64,000 bases of DNA. Source: Angiostrongylus vasorum. Lineage: Eukaryota > Nematoda > Chromadorea > Rhabditida > Metastrongylidae. A model generated the notes under the pieces. That model saw only the letters and a list, made by a program, of their open reading frames with translations, was not told where the DNA came from and searched no databases. A program made the translations under genes and the position numbers. Each line of letters opens with the position of its first letter. The first letter of the stretch is position 1. Where the stretch lies: assembly GCA_018806985.1 (NCBI GenBank), contig JADANN010000231.1, positions 62,001 through 126,000 on the forward strand, read 5' to 3'. This document shows, piece by piece, positions 12,031 to 24,900 of the stretch.

Positions 12031-12699
12031 ACGTTGCTCAGCAGAAAGTCCGATTCTGAAGGTGACTAAATATGGTTTAGTACAGCGCATAGCGCAGAGG
12101 TATTGTCGTCGACCACAGCGAGCACGGTGCTGATTCAACATCGCAGTGGATTCACCAAGACTCAACTTTTTCGGAGTGGAAAAGTTGGTAGCGGACCTCT
12201 GTCCACTCTCTGCAATTCAGCTAGGAAAGCTGTTGCCTGGATATCCAGAAACTACAGGTAGGATCGACTCCAGCAGCATTCAACGACGTTTCTGGCGAGG
12301 GAACATCCTCTAGCAGCTATCGAATCTAAACACAAAAGTATAGAAGACCTTCGTGGATGATAAGTGCGAGGAAATGAACCAATCGGTAAGAAATGCTGTA
12401 ATCAGCATAGTAGATGTGAAATTATGTTTAAAACCGACTTCTATTAAATCTCTGTAGAAAGGGTCCACAATTTTTCTCACGATCGAGCTGACATAAATTT
12501 CGTATAAAAACATTTATTCAGCCAACCTTTAGGCGCTTTCACGTTCAACAGATCCGCGTTGATTCGAGTCGATGACCCCGAGGTGATCGTTATTGCGAAG
12601 TAAATGTTCGTGGTGGCATCCAATCGAATCCAGTAGAGGGAACATAAGACTTTTTTGTTAGTTTTTTATACCAACCTCGTGTTAGGTCAATAATGCAGA
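12031..12699. other. No gene recognised
   Basis: Short frames only. 12100-12300 has some GC-richer sequence without recognisable content. Confidence 0.4.
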
Positions 12700-13190
12700 A
12701 AATTATTGATCATTCTTATCGAGGTTTAATGAAAGTCGGTTTTTCAAGATATAGCCACACTACGTGCCAGCAAGTAGATCTGTAAGGTTGTGTAAAATAA
12801 ATAAAAAATGACAATTATTTTTAGTATTTTTCTCGATGACCTTACACAAGGTTGATAAAAAAAGACTTATTCGGATGACGTTTCGAAGCCCTCGTCCTCC
12901 TCAGGCCGATCATCCCCAGTTGATGACCCACAGTCGTTCGTAATCTCGCAGTGGCGTCTTCGTCGTCGTATCGAGTCGAATCTTCTTCGGTGAAACATCT
13001 CTCAAACGAGGCAATCTCAAGCGACGATGCTCTTTTTATACAGGCCGCTTGTTGGTAGTGCTGATTGGTCTTTGATAATTTGTTTTTCAACGGGCAGTCC
13101 ACTCTGCAGCACTTGGTGTCATTATCAGTTAGCAAGTAGCAAATTAGTACTTCAAAAACCCGCCTTCCTTTTAACCTTTTTGTCAAACTC
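12700..13190 (-). mobile_element. Penelope-like element terminal region
   Basis: It contains a terminal TCGAGGTTTAATGAAAGTCG block (about 12719) and, on the minus strand, a hammerhead-like core at 12871-12909. The upstream part (12930-13190) is shared with 19085-19460, including TCGAGT.GAATC and the TTTATACAGG.CG.TG region. This appears to be a sub-family different from the GIY-YIG-bearing copies. No intact frame. Confidence 0.6.
12871..12909 (-). ncRNA. Hammerhead ribozyme core, partly decayed
   Basis: On the minus strand: UCGG (stem I), C, CUGAGGA, a weakly pairing stem II, GAAAC, GUC, AU, then CCGA, which can pair back with UCGG. The conserved CUGANGA, GAAA and GUC elements are all present. 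Stem II has at most three to four pairs, so activity is doubtful. Confidence 0.5.
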
Positions 13191-13284
13191 GTGTTAGTTT
13201 ACCAATGATAGAATACGTAATGATTAGTCACACCGAGGTTAAACGAGTTTTTGAAATATTATTGCTAGTTATAATCACAATTTT

Positions 13285-13615
13285 AACCTTTTTACTTACT
13301 GCCTACTCTTTTTGATGGCAGGGTATATTGCGAAATATAACTTCAACGAAGCTGAGATATTTGCAAAACTCTGGACCGCAGGTGCCTATGGTGGGGAACG
13401 AACGCGCTATTGTCCTTTCCGGGGAGTAACGCGTTGACGGGTGATTGCTGATGGCGAAAAAATCGATAGAACTAGCTGAGAGACAGGCGAAACGAAGGAC
13501 CCGCATGGTGTGGTGGTGAACGCGTTACTCCCGGAAAGGACAATAGCGCGTTCGTTCCCCACCATAGGCACCTGCGGTCCAGAGCTTTGCTAATATCTCA
13601 GCTTCGTTGAAGTTA
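13285..13615. repeat. Palindromic foldback element (MITE)
   Basis: The termini are TAACTTCAACGAAGCTGAGA (from about 13339) and its inverse ending at about 13614. Each arm is about 98 bases and highly similar, including the GAACGAACGCGCTATTGTCC block and its inverse. About 80 bases between them hold the rest of the unit in minus orientation. No coding sequence. Confidence 0.85.
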
Positions 13616-15087
13616 TTATTGCTAGTATTCGCTATGGGTATAACAGTTGAGTTGACTAAAAAATCTATGATTTACACGCAACACATTAGTGGTCAAAGAC
13701 TGATGTTTTGCCCGCACTAGGTTTTGGCTTTAGATCGCATTCGCAGCAAACGGCCGTCCAGCTGCCAGTCCAGAAAAAGAGAAAAAATTGCAAAAAAGAG
13801 AAGTGCTGAAAATGCTAACTTCATACTATATCCGTGTAGTTTCTAATCACATCTCACATCAATTGTCAGATGACTTGAAGGTGTACAGTAAATCTTGATT
13901 TGCCCTATCGCTTGCAGAATTGCGCAGCTTGTTCTACTTTCTAAAGTACCATAGAGGTTAGTGTCTTTTTGTACAATGCCTGCTTTTTTTTTGCTGTTTG
14001 TTCAGTGATGGCACCCAAAAATACTTTTTCCAAACGCTCAAGGAGTAGAATCCGAGCTTATTTGCAGGGCGCGATTTCGAACAGTTCGTGAGCTAAAATC
14101 TCGTAATCTGGTCCAAGGTTTAGTTCAATTCGTATATCATGCGCAACAGATAGTAAATTCACCATTCCCAAATTCCAAAAGATGGATCACAGATCACTTG
14201 AACAGAACGTTAACAATCCTTCAAGTGTTTTTTTAATTATTAGCCTTTTACTACATGCTATCGAAATCTGAACCGCGTTTTTGCAATCATGGCCATCATC
14301 AATGAAGCATCTTCGTTGTAGTTAGAATGTGAGCGAATCCACAATATGAAGGCCAATTATTAATTAGCTTATGGGGGACGAATGTAGGAAAGCTCAACAA
14401 CGAAAGGCAGACTTGTGGACATCTGCATAATTACTATGTACGTAATAACGAAAGCGCGATACAAAAACCATGTTATCGCAGGCATGCCAAGGAGTGACAC
14501 CTCACTGCACTCCGTCAAACCTCATCACCAATGAATACAATGAATAAATTGCAGAACAGAGTTTTTTCTTGCCTGCTTTCCGTTAATCATTATTCATCAT
14601 ATCTATGCCACCAATCTCTTCACATGGTTCAGCTTTTTCGACTGCACTGTCTATTCTCGGTTGCTTTGCAGCGATTTGTCCCCATTCAAGTGCTCTCATC
14701 ACGCAATGTCAGCTTTGGAGAATGTCACAATATTCGCCAAAGGTATTCTCGGGATACAGATAATTTTCCAGTATTTTCCACTAAAAATTACTAATCATAA
14801 ATACGATCTCTTCGATGCGCTTTGTCCCTCCTGCTTCTCTTTCCAACTCTTTCTATCAGTTTCTTTCTGGTAATAACGATATGATATTCTCGAATCACGT
14901 AACTGGGTGTTAAATTTCGACCAATCTCTAGCAAACACCCACTCACTTGTGAACGTTGATGTTATTTCAACGTGTGATTCCAGACACATGAAGATAACCA
15001 CTCTATTCATTTTATGGAAATAAATCTTTGAGTAAGTTCCTGCATTCTTATTGACTAGTGTCCTTATTGACTGCCGTTTTCTTAGCG

Positions 15088-15119
<32 letters not shown>

Positions 15120-15993
15120 CTAAATTTTTTTCTTTAAGCTACGCCTAATGTTTAATTTCGTAGTCTGCCAACACTCGGTCGTTGCTCTTGATTCACAGTG
15201 CCGGTTTGCTTGTTTAATAGGAGAGTAGGTGGAGTTGAGGGACGATGAGGAGTGCGAGAGGCGGTCCAAGACATCGTTTGTAGGAGTGGTCAGCTATCAC
15301 CCGCCTTGGCTAACCACCTTAGTTCGCGCACAAGACGAATCTCGCTTACAAATCATTCCAGATCTCGTTTTTGATAGTAGGCTTCTTTGTTGAATAGACT
15401 TTGTTGGTATCCAACAAGTGCTTACTACATCTTTTCTACCAGAATTCCACGGACTCACCTTTCGTTACAGTGAAAGTCGCGAGTATAACAGTTTTTGCGG
15501 ATGACTTCAGTATGGATTGTTCATTTCAGTCTGGAGTTCACCTGCTTTGATTCGGCTGAATAACATTAGCCTTTTTATCTTCGTTGCATTAGTTCCACAA
15601 ATGTAGCCTAAATATAATTCACATTTCTTGTCATGAAGGTCAACATTGTTCTTTGTCTTTTTACTCATTAATATGTTATTTCCACCTATTTATGCATTCT
15701 GTGGCAGTGAAAACGAAGCCAAACTATTTTTTTTCTATGAGTTTATCTTCGCGCTTTCCCCGATGTTTTCAACTTATTTATACGTTTTCATGGTGGTTTC
15801 TAAACTGCAGTGCTCTTGTGACTTTATGGAATGAATCAGAGGGCCAATCCTACTCAGTTTCTTGTATTTCTTTTTTTCAGTTTGTGTAATGATTTTACTT
15901 GTTTGATTTCATCCTTCGACGGTTTTAGTGCTGGTTCCTAGTAACTGCAGATTTTCTTCAATCGATTCGTGAGTATTCGAATTGGGAACCATT
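13616..15993. other. No gene recognised; AT microsatellite at about 15089-15119
   Basis: This is the 5' flank of the cadherin gene. Several 60-90 codon frames (14531-15010, 15646-15889) show no motif. An (AT)n run lies at about 15089-15119. The promoter and any spliced-leader acceptor of the cadherin gene should lie near its right end, but I cannot define them. Confidence 0.4.
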
Positions 15994-18900
15994 ATGATCA
16001 TACGGTTGTTCTGCTTCTTCTTCAGTCTTCTTATCTCCATTACTTTATGCTGTTTATTGGAAAACGGAAGGAGTGCCGTATACTTATCAGTTGCAGAAGA
16101 TGTCGAACCCGGTTAGTGCAGAGTAATACGTGAGAAATTCCCGACATGTGTTTGAAATGTAATGATATCCCGAACACCACCATGAAACTATTTGCAGTGC
16201 ATCCACAATGTATTGTGTGGTTTTTTAGTTGCCAAGCTTTTGTCGGTTACGTTTCCAGAATCTTTTTTATCTCATAACTAAGTCAGTTATTAGAATCTTT
16301 ACCACTCACTACAATCATTCTCACACAATCGTTGAGGAGGCCGACCACCCACCGCTCGACCAACCGACCACCTCAGCCACCTGATTAGGCCAATTATTGA
16401 TGTTCAAACGCTGCTAAACAAGTGATTAGCGAACGACTACGAACGGGTTATCGTCACCTCAATCAGCACTCTGCCTCAAAGTTATCTACACCAACAAATC
16501 TTGGCTATTCCTGTGCATTTTCTAATCGCCCACCTATTTCAATCCTTTAGAAATATATGGATTTTACCAAAACAATCAAATAAGTAGAATTTTCATCTCC
16601 CAAACTGAGTAAAATTCCAGTCATCAATCCTCGAATAACACATCTAGATTTAGATAAAAGTCTTAGCTTCAGTTGAAACCTAATTTTTCTAACAGCCCAC
16701 CATTACTGAGCATGCAAAGAAGCACTTATAGTAAGTGTACGATCACCTCTTCTCTCAATTTTTCGGTGCTGAAATCTAAGAACTTTCATATCCTTTAATG
16801 TGTGTTGTTATCGAAGTCATCCACCTTCTCATCGAAGCAGACCTATTATGATTTTTTTACAAGCAAATTACCACTCAGCGGCATCCATTTTACAAAGTGA
16901 ATTAGTGAATGTTAGTTTTTTCTTCACGTCCATTGCCTCTGTACTGCTTTTTATGATCGGAACTAACAATAAAACAAACGAGAAAATTGATGAATCAGAT
17001 AATTATCGAAGAAAAAAACGAGACCAAAAGATAATCGCGATGAGACGTCTGTATCTCAGACACTTATTAACTTATCAATGTGAACCATCCTGTCCTGAAC
17101 TTAACAATCATCCGGGATCGACTAAGAAGATACCGAAATGATTTGTCGTAAACGTCAAGGAAGAACGTCATGCATCCAGCGGTCATAATTAAAAAACTGA
17201 GCCACATCCAGGTCGACAGTGAGCGTTGAGAACCAGCTGAATATCAAATACGTTTGTGTCCAGGTCTTCTAATATATGGACTTCTGAAGAGCTAGAAAAT
17301 AGGAAAACCGGTGAAAAAGCCGGGATGGATGATCTGTCAATCATCGAATAGCTTCAGTTATTCATTCGAATACAAACATATGACATGTAGTAACAGTTTT
17401 AATGCTTTGAAGTAGTCACATTCAAGTTTACTGGTTCAGGTGAGGTTATTGGTCACATGCCGATTGAAGGCGGGACAGACGGTTTAAATCCACATGTCGA
17501 ATTACGAGTGGTTAAAGGAGATGATATCGTTCAGATATTACCGAATTCAAAAAAAGTTAGTCCTAGAAAAAAACTGGACAGGGATGAAGTAAGTTCGCGC
17601 AGCATTATTTATTTTTTTTGTCCCATTTATTTATTCAAAGCTGTCAAAGAACAAGGAAATGAGGGCAAAACCTTTCTAAAATGTAAGCATTTACCTTTGC
17701 TCTGAAGGAAACTGTGAACATTTTTAGCTAAAAAGTTTTTTTCATGATAATTTAATTGATGGAAACAAGATAGTGTGATTTTGCTTGCTCGCATGTGATG
17801 CAAACAAGCTATCTGAGGATTCGGGACAAATAGTATTAAGTATTAGAAAGCTGATTTCCTAAATTACAGCAGCTAAATAGCATAGTAAATTAGTTCTATT
17901 CACCTCAATCTAGGAGAGCAAAACGCATTACGGTTATTAGCTAAGTAGGGTCCGAGACTTCTCCTAGAACAAAAGATTTGCTTGAAAAGGAGAGCATGGA
18001 GCCATTTGGAGAGCTTAACTTAGAGTTAGATTGAACGTAGAGATTAAAGATAGCATATGAAGATAAAAGTGGAATAAGGTCGTAGTATTCCAAAGTGATA
18101 GACAACTGTTTTAGGGCCAGGGAAAATTCGAACTAGTTGTCGAATGTCTATCGCAAAATCTTGACAGCGATTTCAGTCAGGTATGAGATTTAGATTTTTA
18201 ATGTTATTTCTTCAATTGTGGCATCCAATAACACTTTCAAGTTTCTATCCCATTAAGAGGGTTATTACTTCGTAAAGGCGGCAACATTTTCCCATAAGCA
18301 CACAGGGAGAGAATTCCACGAAGAGCGTTTATTGTGTTTTTCCTCCACAAATTTAGTTTTTTTCACCTTCCTCTTTTTGTGTGTAGAAAATAACGGATTA
18401 TGTAAAGTCTTCCACATTATTGTTAAAGAACTGCGATGTAAACTACTTTATTTGGTCGATTTTAAGCAAAATTTTCTGCAATCAACATTAAGTAGGCCAA
18501 TATAAGAACAGATTTTAGCTAAATATCTCAGTGTTTATCACCGTGCAAGATGTAAATGACAATCCACCATTATTTGATGCAGTCGAGTACAATATTACAA
18601 TCAAAGAAGAATTGCCAATAGGTAGGAAGCATCTTATTTTTAGTGTGCTTTCTCATTTAGCCATCTAAAAAAAGTTGGTTCAAACTTAGTTTTCAACCTT
18701 GCGACGCAATATGAATATCCTCGAAGAGATGATCATTTGACAACGTTTTTATCTAGGCACCATCGTCTTCACAGACTTCGAAGCAACTGATCGTGATCAA
18801 CCTGGACCGAATAGCTTCGTATTGTATTCGATAGGACAGGGCCCATTATCTGAGCTACTCGAAATCAGTGACCCGTTTCGTCCTGTGGTTACGGTAAAAG

Positions 18901-21900
18901 TGAGGATAATGAATCGGCTGCTAGCATCTCTCATTCACTTACTAGCTTTTCTTTAATAATGCTTACCTAATAAAGTCAACATGAGTAAGGCATTAACAAT
19001 ATGCGAAAGTTACTCAATCGCTATTACATCGTCTTTCTCAGGCATCTCAATACTAAACTCAGTTAATGCCCTCTCCAATTATTAAGCAAACTCGAGCTTA
19101 GTGTAAAATATTTATTCCACTAATGTTTCGGCGTCTTTGTCTTCTTCAGAGAAGGATTCATCCAAATCCGTGATCCACAGTGGCCATCCTCGCGATGTGG
19201 TTATTCGTTTCCGCATCGAGTAGAATCCAATGAATTGGAGTACCGATCGAATGAAGAATCTCACTCGACGATGCCTCCTTATATAGGACGGATGCTCAAC
19301 TGCTGTCGCTATCCAAAATGATCTGCATTTTTGACAGCAATTCATCCTGCAAGAGTCGGTGTTGTATCGGCTAACGCATAGCGAAGCTATGTTTTTCAAC
19401 CGACTTTTTATTAAACCTCGGGAAAAAATAATCAATACCTTCTTCTTCAATGGAAACTATAGACTGAATTAGCTTTTCTGGTTTTGGTCCGGAGTTTTGC
19501 AAATATCTCAGTACCATTTTGGCTGTATCACATACATTACTCTTCCGTGAGAAATAATAATAGGAAATAAATCAAAAAGTTAATATTGTGAGTTCGACAA
19601 CAGCCTCAGCTTAACTGGGTTCGTTGCCCATCTCCCCAGACCAATCCCGATTGCGGGCGACTGCTTATCGTAGTGATCAGTAGAAAACTAGCTGAGAGAC
19701 AGGCGAAACGAAGGACCCACATGGTGTGGTGGTGGTGAAGGCGTTAACCCCTGGAAAGGGTAATAGCGCGTTCGTTCCTCACCGCAGACATTTGCGGTCC
19801 GGAGTTTTTGCAAATATCTCAGCACCACGGTGGTTGAACTAGTTAATTTTATTATTTTGCATCATGACAACTTTTTTCCGATCCAGAATCGAATCGACTA
19901 TGAAAAACTTCGATCGTTTGATGTGATTCTGGAGGCACGTGATCAAGGTGAACCGTCAATGATGTCATCAGTACCGCTTCATGTTATTGTGGAAGATGTT
20001 AATGATCGTCCACCGTTTTTTTCAACATCAGTACTACACCAGTCGTAGTATCGTGGTAATTTAATACTTCTTACATTTCAAGACATTATTCTGTTGGAAT
20101 CAACGAAGAAAAAAAGAACGGACTGATTGAACTGAGGAGCAACAAAATTGCTTCGTTTATTTTTTCGAAAAAAAAACCAATCATTGAGCGGGTAAATAAA
20201 AACAAAAAAGTAAAGTGAACGAAAAAAAAAGACATGAGGGTTTAAAGTTTAAAAAATGCGACCTTATGTTTACTCCCTGAAGACTTAGAAAAGAAAAACC
20301 CTGAAAGTTTTGGCTTTCATTGTTTACTATTCCTGACAATTCCTCCCAACAGTTTACCGCCTCATCGTGGCTGGAAGGTGTTCCTGGGTGTCGGGCTGCG
20401 ATGAACAGCGGGCAGATTCATCCTACCGGCAGGGTTCTCCAAGCTCAGATGGAGTCTGGCGTTTCCATCAGGAAGCCTAGCTAAGAGTAAAACCAATACC
20501 AGGATGCACCACCGTCCTGGTATCAAAGTCGCATAGTGACAAATCTCCCTCTGATCCACAAAGGCTGCCAGTGCCTGTGGTGGTGACGACCTGGAGTAGA
20601 CTTTGGCCAGGCTGACCTCGGGATTCCAGGGAGCCACAATGGCTTAACTAGCAAATCTCCGAAAAACGGAGATTGTGCTGGGGGCCCGCACAACCAGTGA
20701 GGACGGGCCATTCAAGTATCAAGTAAATAACTATTCCTGACAATTGCTGCTTTAACAGGAGCCTGTCTCATTTTTTTCTTCTTGCAAGTGCTCTTTATCT
20801 CTCATTCTCTTTATTTCTGGAGTAAAAATGTGGATTACCATGTAGATCGAACCCGTGGGAAAATTCAGTGAATGCTAGTCACACTTTGGATTCGTTTTGT
20901 AGTCACTCTAGATGAAGGAAATATGTCGATATCATTCGTCAGTGTTATTTTGCTGACTGCTGCAATTTTATCATCGAGTGGACCTAATTTTTTTCGACTT
21001 TTCTTCTTCGTGAAGTTTTTTTTTCTCGTAGTTATGAAGCGATTTCTATAGTGGGCTGTTTGTTCTAATTTACTGCCATTTCACCAGCTGACCGTATCTT
21101 AGGCGTCACCCAGAATTTGGGCGATTGCCGATCTGCTGGTTTGTGCTAGCGATTAAGCCCTTACATGTCCATCAACAGACTACCGCAATTCGTCATACCG
21201 GCCAAATCCGATTTAGCGTCATATCAAACTTTTATCTTCTGTCATGATCACATCAATGTCAACCAACCACCTGAGTATTTTTCTATCCAGAACAATGACA
21301 ATTTTCCTTTTCTAAGTGTAAGTCTTCAACATTTTTGTTCTTTTGACACACCATCACCTAAAACAACGCTACCTAGTTTTTTAGCCTAAGTCGCTGAATT
21401 TTAGCCTTGCTGCTTTTGTTTATCCAGGCACCCAACATGATGATTCTATTAAAAGATTTCGTTTGCTGCTATTCATGGTTTTATAAGTTGCAGAGATAAT
21501 GAAGTTGAAGAGAAGAGCAAGCGAGAAAAAAAATATTGGATTATTGGGAGGTTTTGCTGCAAAGGATGGTCAGAAGTTTTGCTCTGAATCTAAAAAAAAC
21601 ACTTACAAAACAGCCTTTAATTATACTTTTGATAACACGCTCGATGCTCTGTGTACTTCCCTACCCAATCGTCTTCACCATAATTATTTGATAAGCTTGC
21701 TAATAAATTATACTACTGGAGCAGAATTACTTACTTGATACTCGACACTTGAACGACCCGTCATCACAAGTTGTGTGGCCCCCAGCATAATCACCACTTT
21801 TTCGGAGATTTGCTGGTTAAGTCATTGTGGTTCCCTGGAATCCCTGAGGACAGCCTGGCCAAAGTCTGCCCCAGGTTGTCACCACAACAGGCAGTCGCAG

Positions 21901-24900
21901 CCCTTGTGGATCAGAGGAAGATTTACCACCATGCGATTTTGATACCACGACGGTGGTGGATCCTGGTATTGGTTTACTCTTAGCTAGGTTTCATGATGGA
22001 AACGCCGTACTCCCTTCTCAGCTTGGGAGACTCTGCCGAGGGGACGAATCCCCCGTTGTACATCGCAGTCCGACACCCAGGAACACCTCCCAGCCACGAT
22101 GAGGCGGTAAACCGTTGGGAGGACTGAGCAGGATTAGATTTATTCAATATTTGAACATAGCCACAAATGACCACTAAAAGCATCGAAGTTGGTCACTAGA
22201 ATTCCTCATTGTTTTAGTTCAGTTAATTAAATTATTTTTTTAATTGTTGGTTCTTTCAACTAATTGTAATTGCAGAATGATGAAGTGGTCGTTGAACCAG
22301 AAGCAATTAAAGCGAGTGACGGTGATGAACTAGACGCCGACATAGAATATGGAATCTTCGGAGGTAATTTTTTTATAAACCCAACATTTTCTGAGTAAAC
22401 AGAGAAGAGGGGAGACCGAGAAGGAGAGTTCCGCTATAGATGAATTGGTGCACGCGACATTTTTTGCCGGTTTGTTTGCCTTTTTGTAAAGAATAGAAGT
22501 TTATTTGTTGTTTTCTAAACGTTTGATGCCAACGTCCCCCTTTTCATGAAAATCGTACTTTCAGAGTTTTCAAATCACTTCTCAATTAACAAAGATGGAA
22601 AATTGAGTGTAAAAGTTCGGCCTTTACCTTCACGAGCGACATTTTTCATCTATGTAAGTAATGAACGTTTTATAGGGTTTATAGGATTCATTTACTAGAA
22701 CTCAAACTGGTACTGTTAAAACTCACAATATTTTCCATTTTTTTATGATTACAAGGCAAGCGAAGTCTTTTTTTTTGCTTTCAAATAAAGATATTGCTGG
22801 GTTCCACCGTAGAATGACCCTTATTTGATGCCGCTGAAGCTGCGTCGTCTTCTTTTTTTTTCTCCATCGTCTTTTATTACCATAATTACCACAAGGCTAC
22901 TTTACTGGCTCAGTTTCTCAACGTAGCCTTTCCTCTTTTAAGGCAAACTCGAAGGTGAATGAGTTTTTTGGAAGACAAGATTCTTACTTTCTTAGCAGAT
23001 CTTGTGATTATAGGCTCGCGAAAAAGGCAATTCGGAAAAAGAACACTACTGCTATCTTTTCTCTTATTCTTGAAAAAACAATACGCTTCGAATACGATTC
23101 CTATTCGATCAAGGTATGTTTTTTTGTTTCCACATAAAAAAGCCGTGAACATGATAAAAAATGATGTTAACATATTCAGACAAAACTGACGGTTTATTCT
23201 TCATTTCCACTCAAGTTATCACTTGCCTTATTGTTTGCTTGCTTTCATGGGTCTCTAGGATTTTAGGACAGCCTTAGATCGTCACTGGAGTTAAAATTAA
23301 AAAGACTGTAGGGTAAAACCTTTCATATAATTCAGGTAACACCGTCACTGCCTCTACACGCCGTGTTGCTGACCGTTAAAGCATTTTCAAGTCAGGTTAG
23401 TTTTTCATCATTTTCAACACTTGTTATTCGTACTTTTTCTAAGTTCTTCCATCCATAGTTATTTTTTCATAAAGGGTTAAACACTTAAAGTGCCTTTCAA
23501 AATGCCGCGCACAATGGCTAAATGTTCCCATGCGGGGTACATTATTATTGGTTTGACGTCGCGCATAGGTCTAGCCAAACCTTGGTGATCTTTTCGGGGT
23601 CAGCGAACTGGTGCTAAACTCATTTAGGAAGGTGAAAAACACTGCCTTGATAAATCGACAGGCCCCTATCTAATGGTTGTAAAGGAAGACATGGATTCTG
23701 CTATTTACCAATGCAGTCGATTATATGGCGCATTCCTAGAGGATTGATCAGTAGCGAATTTCTCACTTTTTGTCCCTTTATCGCGGAAGTAGTGAACAGA
23801 ACAGCTCGACTGGATTATTTCATATTTTAACAGAACTGCGCTTTTTCTAAAGGTTCCCTCTGTTTAGTTTGATTGCTTATTAAAATAAGTAACTACAAAA
23901 ATTTGAAAAAAAGCAAGACTTCTTTTTCAGGATTCGGCTGTACGATATTCTTTAGAAAATGCTGATGCTATTGTGTCTATTGGAGAGACGACCGGACAAC
24001 TCACATATTCTGGATTGCCCAAGGCGAAAGCCGGAATAATTCAATATGAATTATTGGCCACCAATAGGATAGAGGTTTGTTAGGTTCATTTACCTTAGCT
24101 TATCCTTAGCATTCACCTTATCTTCTGCTTAGTCACCTATTAAAAAAAGGTGGTAGTGATGAAACCAAATACTTCCTGTGAAGCTTCTCAATCTAAAGCC
24201 AAACTACGAAATTACATTGCTATACCTCAAACATATGATCCCTTGTAGCGTAGTGGTTAGAGATGTCCAGTAATTCACCGTCGGTCGGTCCCCTAGTTCT
24301 TCCCCGCACCCTGGGCTCACCAAGCCTTCCAGCCCTCCGGGGTCGGCAAATTGGTAACAGACTTGCTTGGGAGAATAGTAGAACTGGTTGGTTGGATAAA
24401 TAGGCAAGCCACCGCCACTAATTATCTAGGCTAGATAAACATTAAATTACTTCTAACCATACTTGATGATTTCAAATGCACGGCGCATCCCACAAAGAAT
24501 GATCGACTCCAAATGCTTTATCCTCTACCCTTTATACTTTAAACCTGCCTAGGTCTGCCATTTACTTACAAGTATTTTTGTTCGGATTAATTTCAAAAGT
24601 GAATAACACTGATGGCTGATAAATCACTTTGCTTGTATCGAAATATTTTTAGGTTGCAAAAGCGCAACTGATAGTGATTGTTGAAACGGAATCTGACTAC
24701 TGTGCTCGTATGGAGTTCGAAAAATCAGAGTATCACCTTCAGATTGGTTCATTGCCAGTGATCGGAACGATTAACGTTCGTGGGCAAAAAAAAGCCGAAT
24801 TATAAGCTTATGAATATGAACAAGTAAGAAATATATTTCTTATTTCTTGCAATGGGATTTAAAAAAGGGGACAAAATGATAGTGAAGACATTTTTCAGCC

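Noticed and set aside
16800..17141. 113-codon plus frame in the first cadherin intron
   Set aside because: The splice phase of exons 15994-16111 and 17440-17588 joins perfectly without it, and it has no cadherin-like sequence.
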